Assembly: GCF_011683955.1 (NCBI RefSeq)
Contig: NZ_JAAQPI010000011.1
Location: 273,691 to 337,690 of the forward strand
DNA: 64,000 nucleotides
DNA from: Pseudomaricurvus alkylphenolicus
GTDB lineage: Bacteria; Pseudomonadota; Gammaproteobacteria; Pseudomonadales; Cellvibrionaceae
Direction: 5' to 3'
The notes beneath the pieces were generated by a model, which did not search any database, had not been told where the DNA came from, and worked only from the letters and a program-made list of their open reading frames with translations. This document shows positions 35,344 through 43,049 of the stretch, in pieces (the stretch's first letter is position 1; each line of letters starts with the position of its first letter). Made by a program: the position numbers and the translations under genes.

Positions 35344-35975
35344 CTCATAACTCCATTAGTACCCATGTGGATACGCGCAAAATGTGCGTGGGACTTCTGC
35401 CAGCTGAGTTCGATAGGGCCGGCGGTTTCTACGGTGCTGCTGGCATAATCCGCCTGCAGGTATTCAAATCCGTGAGGGAGTGAGACGCGGGCGATGTGTT
35501 CCTCTCCAGTGACCGGATTGGTGATGGGCTCAATCATGGCCTTGATAAAACCCGCAGCTCCAAATTTACCGCGACGGGTCGCAGCATCGCCGTTGTAATC
35601 AATGCTGGTAAATACCGGTTCATGAACCTTGCTGTAGGTAGCGGCAAAAACATTAAAGATGGTGGAGCCGGGTTCGGTTTCCAGGCCAGACATGATCTGT
35701 AAAATAGCGTTGCGTTGTTCCTCCGATGCTCGTTCATCGACAATCGGTAAAACCTCGCCATCGCCTTCGTGAACGGCACCGGGCCATCGGAATACACCCG
35801 CGAAATGCAAACCGTTCAGGTTGGTGTCACCAAAGTGCCCTTTTTCAATATGAAACACCACAGCGGCCTGGCAGTTGCCATGGGTTGGCAGGGCGTTAAA
35901 TTGGCAGGGGCAACCCCAATCGCAATTGCAACTGCTGATCTCCGAGCCTTCGATTTCCCAGTCCGCATAAGCCAT
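35340..35975 (-). CDS. DUF1326 domain protein
   Basis: 211 residues from ATG 35975, which has GGAGGGC seven bases upstream; the 14 residues before it are rejected. The cysteine-rich start, ISSCNCDWGCPCQFN, is the DUF1326 hallmark, and the rest (GHFGDTNLNGLHFAGVFRWP, VDERASEEQR) fits the family. The Cys cluster could bind a metal. Together with the DUF2182 gene it makes a two-gene unit of unknown function, possibly metal handling. Confidence 0.9.
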   Translation of the reverse strand: MAYADWEIEGSEISSCNCDWGCPCQFNALPTHGNCQAAVVFHIEKGHFGDTNLNGLHFAGVFRWPGAVHEGDGEVLPIVDERASEEQRNAILQIMSGLETEPGSTIFNVFAATYSKVHEPVFTSIDYNGDAATRRGKFGAAGFIKAMIEPITNPVTGEEHIARVSLPHGFEYLQADYASSTVETAGPIELSWQKSHAHFARIHMGTNGVMS

Positions 35976-36056
35976 ATCTGTGCCCTCCGACACGACCCCA
36001 GAACCGGTTTTAATCATAGATCAATCCGAGTGGCCATCTGAGTACAAAATGGAATA

Positions 36057-36350
36057 TTAACCGTGTGGTTTATGATGCCGGGTTTCGTTTTCGAGAGCTT
36101 TATCGCTGATGTCCTTACAGAGTTGCACCATGCGCAGTACCACCTGGCGATAATCGGGATTACGATCGGCGATGGGCTTGATCGACGTGATATCCGTCAA
36201 TGTATCATTTAAAAAAATAATATCGAAGTCATTAAGCCGTTCGCCACAATAGACCCGGTCTTTTAATCTCAAGGCCCGGGGAATGCATTTCTTGACCAGC
36301 TGATCCATCATAATCCGGGTCAGAATGGGGTCATGGGTTGACTCGTCCAT
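36057..36350 (-). CDS. Small hypothetical protein
   Basis: 97 residues from ATG 36350 (an upstream in-frame start at 36425 exists). It reads as a plausible soluble alpha/beta protein: MDQLVKKCIPRALRLKDRV, NDFDIIFLNDTLTDI, VVLRMVQLCKDIS. No recognised domain and only a weak ribosome site. It is separated by 81 bases from the DUF1326 start, so it may be the head of that operon. Confidence 0.55.
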   Translation of the reverse strand: MDESTHDPILTRIMMDQLVKKCIPRALRLKDRVYCGERLNDFDIIFLNDTLTDITSIKPIADRNPDYRQVVLRMVQLCKDISDKALENETRHHKPHG

Positions 36351-36476
36351 GGGGAGCCGCCCGCAGTTGAACCAGAATCTAACAAGTTTAGCAGTATCAT
36401 AGGTGGAGATATCCCTGTGTGGCAAACTATGGCAAGCTTTAAACTTGCCGATGCATCTAAGATGAGGTGATCTAAC

Positions 36477-37394
36477 GTGAATCTCAATACCTGCGGCCAG
36501 GCCTCTTTTCAGTGCCTGCTATTACTTGTGAGCCTGATGGTCCTGAGTGCGAACGCGGTAGAGCCTCAGCCGGGTCAGATCTACACCGGCGGGACGCTCA
36601 TCTCAAGTTCTGAACTCGGGGTTGGTTTTAACATTCCGCAGGGCTGGCGGGGAGCGCTGGCTCCCTCCGGCGAAAGCTTTCTGATGGAACCCGGCGATGC
36701 CGGTGCGACCTTATTCGTTGTCGCAGACAAGCTCTCTAAAGAGAAGGCCTACACCCAACTGCAGGGGCCAATTCCCCTCAATGATCGGGTACAGCTAACG
36801 CTGGATGGTCCGATCACCCGTTCCGGTGGAGACCTTTCGGCCCACTACAACGTCGCCTATCAACCTCAATACAGGGCGCGGGTGATGGCCACAACGACCA
36901 AAGCGGGTACATCAATAGCTTTCTTTCTCTTATCGCGAAAAGACGCCCTGGAAAGCTACGCGCAGCAGCTTGAAAAATCCTTCACCAGTCTGACGGTATC
37001 GGCAGCTACCAAGTCTACCGCCACCACTCAGGATGCGGCGACAGATTCAGACGACACCTGGGCGGGTTACCTGAAAGGCAAGCATATTGTCCGTTTCTAT
37101 ACGACATCCGGCTACACGGAAGAGCAGCACATTTGGATGTGCAGCGATGGCCGTTTCCGCAGAAGCTTTGACAGCGGCGGCTTTGGTGGCGGAACCCCCG
37201 GTGCGTCCGGTGCGTTTCAGGGGCATTATGGTGGCCGCTGGCAAGCTAAGGGGCAGGGCGAGTACGGACAGCTGTTGTTGAGCTTTAACGACGGTCAGGT
37301 CAGTCGCTATGAGCTGCGTTGGGATTATGGCAAAAACCAACTCTTTCTCGACGGTAAACGTTGGTTGCATGACAAGAATAATCTCTGTCAATAA
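36477..37394 (+). CDS. Exported protein of unknown function
   Basis: 305 residues from GTG 36477, preceded by GAGGTGA seven bases upstream. Signal peptide LLLLVSLMVLSANAVEP. Two parts follow: about 25-170 (VGFNIPQGWRGALAPSGESFLMEPGDAGATLF..., similar in style to serine protease-associated or stress-response PsbP/DUF1795-like folds) and about 195-305, a small beta domain (GKHIVRFYTTSGYTEEQHIWMCSDGRF...) rich in Gly and aromatic residues. I cannot name a family. It stands alone. Confidence 0.75.
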   Translation: MNLNTCGQASFQCLLLLVSLMVLSANAVEPQPGQIYTGGTLISSSELGVGFNIPQGWRGALAPSGESFLMEPGDAGATLFVVADKLSKEKAYTQLQGPIPLNDRVQLTLDGPITRSGGDLSAHYNVAYQPQYRARVMATTTKAGTSIAFFLLSRKDALESYAQQLEKSFTSLTVSAATKSTATTQDAATDSDDTWAGYLKGKHIVRFYTTSGYTEEQHIWMCSDGRFRRSFDSGGFGGGTPGASGAFQGHYGGRWQAKGQGEYGQLLLSFNDGQVSRYELRWDYGKNQLFLDGKRWLHDKNNLCQ

Positions 37395-37417
37395 TCGACC
37401 TGCTTAGAAAGCAATTT

Positions 37418-37621
37418 TTACTGCTTTGAGTAAAAGGATGTGCGGTGAAATTTGTGATCTTCTCTCGTGCATTTGCATCGATCCTGCATTGCTTCCAGTT
37501 GCTCAATTCGTTTCTGCTGTGCTTGGGATGTTTCTGCAAAATAGCTATGCGAATCACAAACGAGTATGTCGATCCAACGCTTGACGACCACTTTTATCTT
37601 TACCAAAAGTCTGTATCTCAT
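37418..37621 (-). CDS. Short hypothetical protein with strong ribosome site
   Basis: 67 residues. The ATG at 37621 has CGGAGG eight bases upstream, the best Shine-Dalgarno in this intergenic region, which is why I keep it. The protein is basic with a helical middle (AETSQAQQKRIEQLEAMQ) and two cysteines (DRCKCTRED). No family recognised; it might be a small regulatory or stress protein, or the ribosome site may be chance. Confidence 0.4.
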   Translation of the reverse strand: MRYRLLVKIKVVVKRWIDILVCDSHSYFAETSQAQQKRIEQLEAMQDRCKCTREDHKFHRTSFYSKQ

Positions 37622-37680
37622 TGTAGAAACCTCCGGGTATGGAACTGAACTCAGGGTGCGTGCATTTGTGAACTCAATCT

Positions 37681-37697
37681 AGTACAGAAAGTGTACT
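37681..37697. promoter_or_regulatory. Inverted-repeat operator before the HxlR gene
   Basis: AGTACA-GAAAG-TGTACT, perfect 6-bp arms. A near copy (AGTACA-AAAAG-TGTATC) lies before the AhpD-like gene at 39654-39670. Both are flanked by CT on the left and TA on the right. HxlR regulators bind such GTAC-type repeats; here this suggests self-regulation. Confidence 0.7.
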
Positions 37698-37787
37698 TAA
37701 TGGATTCGGCACAGTGGTTTACAATGGCGGCAGCACACCAATATTGCCTATTGGGAGCACACCAACGTCTTCCTGGGAGGGGCTGGA

Positions 37788-38468
37788 ATGTCGGGATACG
37801 GTCAATATTGTCCTGTGGCGAAAGCCGCTGAGGTTTTAGGTGAAAAGTGGTCAATCCTCATACTCAGGGAGCTGTGCATAGAGGACCAGACATTCAACGG
37901 GCTCAGAAAGGGAATGCCTTTGCTTTCTCCCACCTTGCTTTCCAAGAGGCTCAAATCCCTTGAGCACAACAATGTGATCGCAAGAACCAAAACCGGCAAG
38001 GGAGTTTATTACTCATTGACAGATGCCGGAAGCGAACTCAAGGAAATGATTATGCAGCTGGGTGTCTGGGGGCAGCGATGGGTGCGCAGTGATTACAGCG
38101 ACGGCGATCTGGATGCCTCCTTGTTAATGTGGGATCTGCATCGAAGCGTCAATACCGATCCATTCCCCATCGAACGCAAAGTCATTCAATTCGAATTCTA
38201 TGGGACAGCTTCCAGGCAGCGTTTTTTCTGGTTGGTTGTGGAAGACCAAAACGTGGAAGTCTGCATGAAGAGCCCAGGCTATGACGTAGACTTATCGATA
38301 AAGGCAGACCTCAAGGCATTCACCACGTTTTGGATGGGTGACATGTCATTCACACGGTTGGGCAAAGAAAAGAAACTGAGCGCAGAAGGTGATGCACACC
38401 TAAAGCGCTCTATGAAACACTGGTTATGTTGCAGTGCGTTTGCCGACGTCAAATCCGCGTCGGCATAA
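37788..38468 (+). CDS. HxlR-family transcriptional regulator with C-terminal ligand-type domain
   Basis: 226 residues. The first 100 are the HxlR winged helix: CPVAKAAEVLGEKWSILILREL, FNGLRKGMPLLSPTLLSKRLKSLE and YSLTDAGSELKEMIMQLG. Cys8 in GQYCPVA is at the place of the redox/electrophile sensing cysteine of YodB-like regulators. Residues 110-226 form an added alpha/beta domain (similar in style to SCP2-like folds), longer than the usual 110-150 residue HxlR. Shared operator repeats suggest it regulates itself and the convergent AhpD-like gene, which ends three bases away. Confidence 0.9.
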   Translation: MSGYGQYCPVAKAAEVLGEKWSILILRELCIEDQTFNGLRKGMPLLSPTLLSKRLKSLEHNNVIARTKTGKGVYYSLTDAGSELKEMIMQLGVWGQRWVRSDYSDGDLDASLLMWDLHRSVNTDPFPIERKVIQFEFYGTASRQRFFWLVVEDQNVEVCMKSPGYDVDLSIKADLKAFTTFWMGDMSFTRLGKEKKLSAEGDAHLKRSMKHWLCCSAFADVKSASA

Positions 38469-38471
38469 TCT

Positions 38472-39584
38472 TTAAGCGACATCTGCCATTGGTACGAGGT
38501 GGCGTCCGGTCTGTATTTTCTGGACGACGATCTGGGAAAACCTTCTGGCCGCGGAAAATGACGACCAGGCGAGAATTCGAATAAATCTCTCCTCGTCTTT
38601 ATCGTTGCCCAACACATCGTTCACCATATCGTTGGTGACGCGATAGGAGGCTTTGCCGACGACGATTGCCAAACGCGCGATGGCTTTGTCTTGCCCTTCC
38701 AGGCCTGCAATATCCTGCTCTATCCAGCTGCTGTCGAGCGGCATCATCTCGCCGTTCCATTTGTTCAGCGAATGAATAACCTGTCTTCGGACTTTCGGCG
38801 AAATAACCTTTGCGCCTTCTTGTTCGGCGGTCGCGGTCCATCTTGCTATGGCATCAGCAACTCGTGGATTGGATTTCGCCCATTGCAAATCCGCCGGCAG
38901 TTCCGCTTTCGGTAACAGTGACAAAGCACGGCCAGGCTCCAGCGATAGTTTTCGGGTAGACTCGAGCTCGTTACCAAAAATCTTTAGCGCCCACGCCTTT
39001 ATTCTCTGCAATCCGAAGGGAGCAGGCACCGGTGAATCTTCCATGACGACATGGCTGAAACGGTTAATGTCGCTCATACCCATCATCGTGCCAATGACCT
39101 CCGGCAATTGTTCATCAGTGAATGGCGTTCTGGCTATGCCGTCAAGGTCAGAAGTGGCAATCGCCCTGACCCATGCCAACCTTTCTTTCATAATATTGTC
39201 TGATGAATCGAAAGTACTTTGTGAGAATATGTCCCCGGCAACGCTGTGATCACCTGCGGCATGGACCAGGCTGATAAGCATATCTTCGCAGTAGGGACAG
39301 TCATTTAGCTGTGACAATACCGCCGAAATCGCGTCTTTTGTGGTGCGGTCCACCTTGTCTTCAACCAGCATGGCCTCACGACCACCGGTCCAAATGGCAG
39401 CCATAAGTTCTGGGACTTTTGAGCGGCTTGTCAGGGAGCCGTTCTTAAAAAAGTCTTCGCGAATCATATTGTAGACATCGCGAGTGAGTCCTTTTGCCGT
39501 ACGAGTCGGCACCGCAGAAACGTAACGCATGGTTTGAACCGAAAGAGTGTCAAATAACCAGTATCTAAGTGTTGAGGGTAACAT
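38472..39584 (-). CDS. AhpD-like / carboxymuconolactone decarboxylase family protein
   Basis: 370 residues from ATG 39584 (GGAG eight bases upstream). The AhpD-type core is at about 50-115, with NDCPYCEDMLISLVHAAG: Cys96-Pro-Tyr-Cys99 is the CxxC pair, but the usual His four residues later is Leu, and the next His is at 108. The long C-terminal part (about 200-370) has no recognised motif and may be a second CMD-like repeat. A thiol peroxidase-reducing or similar redox role is inferred. The operator at 39654-39670 links it to the HxlR regulator, fitting an oxidant or electrophile response. Confidence 0.82.
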   Translation of the reverse strand: MLPSTLRYWLFDTLSVQTMRYVSAVPTRTAKGLTRDVYNMIREDFFKNGSLTSRSKVPELMAAIWTGGREAMLVEDKVDRTTKDAISAVLSQLNDCPYCEDMLISLVHAAGDHSVAGDIFSQSTFDSSDNIMKERLAWVRAIATSDLDGIARTPFTDEQLPEVIGTMMGMSDINRFSHVVMEDSPVPAPFGLQRIKAWALKIFGNELESTRKLSLEPGRALSLLPKAELPADLQWAKSNPRVADAIARWTATAEQEGAKVISPKVRRQVIHSLNKWNGEMMPLDSSWIEQDIAGLEGQDKAIARLAIVVGKASYRVTNDMVNDVLGNDKDEERFIRILAWSSFSAARRFSQIVVQKIQTGRHLVPMADVA

Positions 39585-39917
39585 CGTCTTTCTCCAGAAA
39601 AGGGTTCAACTGAACTTCGATACCGATACTAGGTCGCCAAGCCGATAGCGACTAGTACAAAAAGTGTATCTATGTCAGGTCTGATGGTTGGTGTATCGGT
39701 CCGGGTTATCGTGCGCAAAGTCCGCTTTGTCGTTTTTGCAGTTGGATTATCTTCTCAACACTGCACTTTTATTGAATAGTCAACGCCCTGCCAGTGCCCG
39801 GGATAAAAGAAAGCCATAGGCGCCTCCCAGTCCGGTAACGCTGCATACACGGCCCGTAATAACGATAAGAAAATGACGGTGCCTTACGAAAATAATTATT
39901 AAAGGAAATAAGCGACG
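39585..39917. other. Divergent intergenic region between AhpD-like and GH16 genes
   Basis: It holds the second HxlR-type operator (39654-39670), 70-86 bases upstream of the AhpD-like start, and the AAAGGAA ribosome site of the GH16 gene. The small overlapping frame at 39769-40077 on the minus strand has no protein-like features. Confidence 0.6.
39654..39670. promoter_or_regulatory. Second HxlR-type operator, before the AhpD-like gene
   Basis: AGTACA-AAAAG-TGTATC matches the repeat before the HxlR gene at 15 of 17 positions, and the flanking CT and TA are kept as well. In the minus direction it lies just upstream of the AhpD-like gene, consistent with repression by the HxlR protein. Confidence 0.65.
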
Positions 39918-41108
39918 ATGAAGACCTTCCCTTCAGATTTGTTCCCCCCGGTTTCCCTGACACGCAGCTTTGTCCTTGCTGGCGCATTGCTTGGTGTGTC
40001 TTTCGAAGCGTCGAGCCAATTGCTGTGGAGTGATGAATTTGACTCCGGCTCTGCACCAAACAGCGCAGTCTGGTCATACGACCTCGGCGCCGGTGGCTGG
40101 GGCAACAGTGAACTGCAGACCTACACGAACGATGCCGCCAATGTACGGGTTGAAGGGGGTAACCTGATCATTTCTGCCCAGGAGCAGATCCTCAAAGGGG
40201 GCCGGCGCCAGTTCACCTCCGCTCGGGTGAAAACCGAAAATAAGCTGACGTTCAAGTACGGTACCATCGAAGCACGAATCAAAACACCCAACGTTGCTGA
40301 CGGATTATGGCCCGCATTCTGGACACTGGGGAATAATTTCGGTGAAGTCGGCTGGCCCGATTGTGGAGAGCTGGATGTCATGGAAATGGGTTCAGCGGCC
40401 GCTATTTCTGAGGGCGTGGTCAATCGTCGCGTGAGCTCTACTGCCCATTGGGAGCATAATGGAGGGCATGCGAACTACGGGCTCAGTTTCGACTATCCAA
40501 CGGACCTCAACGGCAGCTTCCACGTCTACCGTATGGAGTGGACGCCAACAGAGGTGTCCACATACATTGATGACAACTGGATTTGGACAATTGATATTTC
40601 CAGCGCTTCCTGCACCGATTGTACGGAGTTCCATCAACCGCACTTCTTTATTCTCAATATGGCCGTCGGCGGCACCTTTACCGGTCTGACCCGTGCAAAT
40701 GATATCTCCGCCCCCATACCTGCGGAAATGGTGGTGGACTATGTGCGCATTAGCGACAACGGATACACCGTCCTCGGTGGCTCTTCCCTGACTCCCGAGG
40801 CGGAGTTCACGCATGTTGATTCGATCGTGCCAGGTTCGTCCGGCGGCGGACCAAACAAGAAAGCCACCGCTGATGTGATAGTTCTCGACGAAACCGGCGC
40901 ACCGGTTGATGGCGCTACCGTGACGGCAACGTTCAGTGGCTCACACAACGAGACCATTTCGGCGGTGACTGATGCAAATGGTGAGGCCAGTCTGATCACT
41001 ACGGTCAAGAACCGCTCTGTAATGTTTCAAACCTGTGTGGATGATGTAAGTCACAGTTCGATGACTTACGATTCCGGGGCCAACCTAGAGACTTGTGATA
41101 ACTACTAA
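39918..41108 (+). CDS. GH16 family beta-glucanase (laminarinase-like)
   Basis: 396 residues from ATG 39918, with AAAGGAA ten bases upstream. Signal peptide to about FEASSQ. The GH16 domain (about 32-290) has LLWSDEFDSGSAPNSAVWSYD, GGWGNSELQTYT, KYGTIEARIKTP and the catalytic GELDVMEMG with Glu151, Asp153 and Glu156; WPAFWTLG and NMAVGGTF also fit. The motif with the extra Met is that of bacterial beta-1,3-glucanases, so laminarin or curdlan is the likely substrate. The last 90 residues form an Ig-like domain (TADVIVLDETGAPVDGATVTATF), probably binding or spacing. Secreted. Confidence 0.93.
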   Translation: MKTFPSDLFPPVSLTRSFVLAGALLGVSFEASSQLLWSDEFDSGSAPNSAVWSYDLGAGGWGNSELQTYTNDAANVRVEGGNLIISAQEQILKGGRRQFTSARVKTENKLTFKYGTIEARIKTPNVADGLWPAFWTLGNNFGEVGWPDCGELDVMEMGSAAAISEGVVNRRVSSTAHWEHNGGHANYGLSFDYPTDLNGSFHVYRMEWTPTEVSTYIDDNWIWTIDISSASCTDCTEFHQPHFFILNMAVGGTFTGLTRANDISAPIPAEMVVDYVRISDNGYTVLGGSSLTPEAEFTHVDSIVPGSSGGGPNKKATADVIVLDETGAPVDGATVTATFSGSHNETISAVTDANGEASLITTVKNRSVMFQTCVDDVSHSSMTYDSGANLETCDNY

Positions 41109-41118
41109 CAGATCGCCA

Positions 41119-41319
41119 TCAGGCTCGTCTTTGAGACAGTGACATAACTTCCCTGGCCAGCGCCAATGGGTCATCCGCCTTATTGTCGTCCAGTATCTGT
41201 ACCTTCAGCCACCAGTGTTCATTGACGTTAAACAGTCCGCCGTTGCCGCGGCGGTCTGGCAGGGGGTTCCCTTGGTGGTCACAGAATGTTCCGCGGTTTC
41301 TGCGTCGACACTCAAACAT
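41119..41319 (-). CDS. Small hypothetical protein
   Basis: 66 residues. The ATG at 41319 has GGAG five bases upstream. The sequence (FECRRRNRGTFCDHQGNPLP, GLFNVNEHWWLKVQILDD, LALAREVMSLSQ) looks folded, with two Cys and a His near the start. I do not recognise it. It is convergent with the GH16 gene, 10 bases away. Confidence 0.5.
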   Translation of the reverse strand: MFECRRRNRGTFCDHQGNPLPDRRGNGGLFNVNEHWWLKVQILDDNKADDPLALAREVMSLSQRRA

Positions 41320-41609
41320 AATGGCTCCGTCCCCAGGCTACATCTCCGGGTAAATCAGTTTACGGTTAATTTATGTTCGCGGCTAAGGTCCGTCTTTTTA
41401 TTGTCGGAGGGCTGGATCAATCCGGCTCTCTAATAGGAAGTTTAGCGGGTGGGATCCATGTTGCTGGCGTACCCATCCATGCTGCCGATTGGCAGGACGG
41501 GAAGTATAACGGCAGTGGCGCGAATGTCAACACTTGGTTGATTTGTGGTCAGTTGGTCTTGTGTTTTGGCGGGTGGAGTTTCAAAAGAGGCACTTTTTTT
41601 CATAACTGT

Positions 41610-41637
41610 GGAACTAACCCCGAAACCCCCGGTCATA
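41610..41637 (+). promoter_or_regulatory. Sigma-E-type promoter of sRNA copy C
   Basis: -35 GGAACTA (41610-41616), 15-base spacer, -10 GTCATA (41632-41637); the transcript start motif CAGATT follows after five bases as in the other copies. Confidence 0.78.
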
Positions 41638-41642
41638 GACTA

Positions 41643-41704
41643 CAGATTTCATGACTCTCTCCTCATGACTGCTTTGGCCCCGACATTGATCGGGGCTTTT
41701 TATT
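41643..41704 (+). ncRNA. CU-rich sRNA, copy C
   Basis: About 62 nt. From CAGATT it reads TTTCATGACTCTCTCCTCAT, then GACTGCTTT, so the CU stretch is flanked on both sides by CATGACT, and the hairpin GCCCCGA-CATTGA-TCGGGGC with TTTTT ends it. Compared with A/B, three bases (GTT) are missing before the core and the CATGACT is added after it. Copy D shares this form. Confidence 0.78.
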
Positions 41705-41801
41705 ACCCCAAGTTTCAAGTGCTCTTCAACCAAAGTCGAATTGACCCGGACAGTGGGTCCTGGTTGTATGCGTGCCGTTAATTCCTTCGGATGCATGCCA
41801 T

Positions 41802-43049
41802 ATGATACATACAATTTTGATAGGTCTGGCGGTTTTGGCCTTGTTAAGTATCGTCCTGGAGGAAGTGATTCACGTCAACAAAGCCAAAACAACTTTGTTT
41901 TTTGGCTGTCTATCCTGGCTTATTCTGTTTGTTGCTGCGGGCACTCCGCAGGCTCAACACGAGGTCAGCTTGCAACTGGACGAAAACCTGCTTGAAATTG
42001 CGACGCTCTGGTTGTTTCTCATGTCTACCATGACGTTCGTTGCCTACCTCAATGCCAAAGGCATGATACAAGCGTTGGTGCAGCGTTTGTTTCCGCTGCA
42101 GTTGACGCTGCGAAAACTCATGTTGCTGGTGGCGCTTTTTGCGCTGGTGTTGTCTGCCATTTGTGACAATGTAACCGCCACCTTGGTGGCTCTTGGTTTG
42201 GTTCAATCCTTCAATCTGGAAAAACAGGATAAGTTAAAATTAGCGGCACTGGTGATTTTCGCAGTCAACTCAGGTGGGGTTGCCCTGATCACCGGAGACG
42301 TTACAACCCTGATGATCTTTCTGGAAGGGCACGTGAGCATGTCCCAGCTGCTGGTGCTCTTGGCCCCAGCAGCGGTCAGTGTGCTGGTGTTGGCCCTGTT
42401 GTTCTCACTCCGCAGTAGTGGGTGGGTATCTACGGAGGCAGTGCAAAGGCGCTTTGATCGTATTGATGTGGTCATTGCCGCAATATTCTTTGCGACAATT
42501 CTCTCCACCATGATGTTCAACGTTTTTTATGGCGTCCCCCCCGTATTGACATTTCTACTGGGACTCTCGGTTATGTTCCTGGTGGGCAGAATGGCGAACA
42601 CGGATAATGAGCAAACCCGAATTCTCGAATACATCCGTCAAATTGAATACGATACGCTGTTATTCTTTCTGGGAATTCTCCTATTGGTCGGGATGCTGAA
42701 GGAAGTGGGTGTGCTGACGACTGTGGCGGCACTTTATTCAGAGTATGATCCGCGATATTCCAACTACTTGGCCGGCGCTATCTCTGCGATTCTGGATAAT
42801 GTGCCGCTTACAGCGGCTTTGTTGAAAGCCTCTCCGGAGCTGGTTACCAGTGAGTGGCTGGCCTTGACCTATGCTGTTGGGGTTGGGGGTTCTTTGCTGG
42901 CAATCGGCTCCGCCGCGGGGATTATTGTAATGAGCAAAGTAAAGGAGCTGACGTTTGTCAGCTACCTGCGCTACACGCCCATGCTGCTGGTTGCCTACAG
43001 CGTTGGTTACGGCTGCACCTTGGCTATTGCCGAGTACCTTTACGGATAG
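41802..43049 (+). CDS. NhaD-type sodium:proton antiporter
   Basis: 415 residues from ATG 41802. About eleven or twelve membrane helices. Diagnostic positions of the NhaD/ion-transporter superfamily: SAICDNVTATLVALGL, VNSGGVALITGDVTTLM (a TGD metal-type hairpin), and ISAILDNVPLTAALL, a symmetrical second DN(V) hairpin. It would export Na+ (or Li+) in exchange for protons, as expected in a marine or alkaline setting. Arsenite-permease-like relatives share this fold, so the substrate is inferred. Confidence 0.87.
   Translation: MIHTILIGLAVLALLSIVLEEVIHVNKAKTTLFFGCLSWLILFVAAGTPQAQHEVSLQLDENLLEIATLWLFLMSTMTFVAYLNAKGMIQALVQRLFPLQLTLRKLMLLVALFALVLSAICDNVTATLVALGLVQSFNLEKQDKLKLAALVIFAVNSGGVALITGDVTTLMIFLEGHVSMSQLLVLLAPAAVSVLVLALLFSLRSSGWVSTEAVQRRFDRIDVVIAAIFFATILSTMMFNVFYGVPPVLTFLLGLSVMFLVGRMANTDNEQTRILEYIRQIEYDTLLFFLGILLLVGMLKEVGVLTTVAALYSEYDPRYSNYLAGAISAILDNVPLTAALLKASPELVTSEWLALTYAVGVGGSLLAIGSAAGIIVMSKVKELTFVSYLRYTPMLLVAYSVGYGCTLAIAEYLYG

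Larger units (their letters stand above)
37395..37787. other. Intergenic region with a short ORF and an HxlR-type operator
   Basis: It holds the possible 67-residue gene on the minus strand (37418-37621) and the inverted repeat AGTACA-N5-TGTACT at 37681-37697, about 90 bases before the HxlR start. Nothing else was recognised. Confidence 0.6.
41320..41801. other. Intergenic region carrying sRNA copy C
   Basis: About 290 bases with no recognisable gene, then the sRNA unit at 41610-41704, then roughly 97 bases up to the antiporter start at 41802. Frames here (for example 41373-41654) show no protein-like features. Confidence 0.6.

Noticed and set aside
41373..41654. 93-codon plus-strand ORF before the antiporter
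   Set aside because: Runs through the sigma-E-type promoter of sRNA copy C and has no protein-like features.
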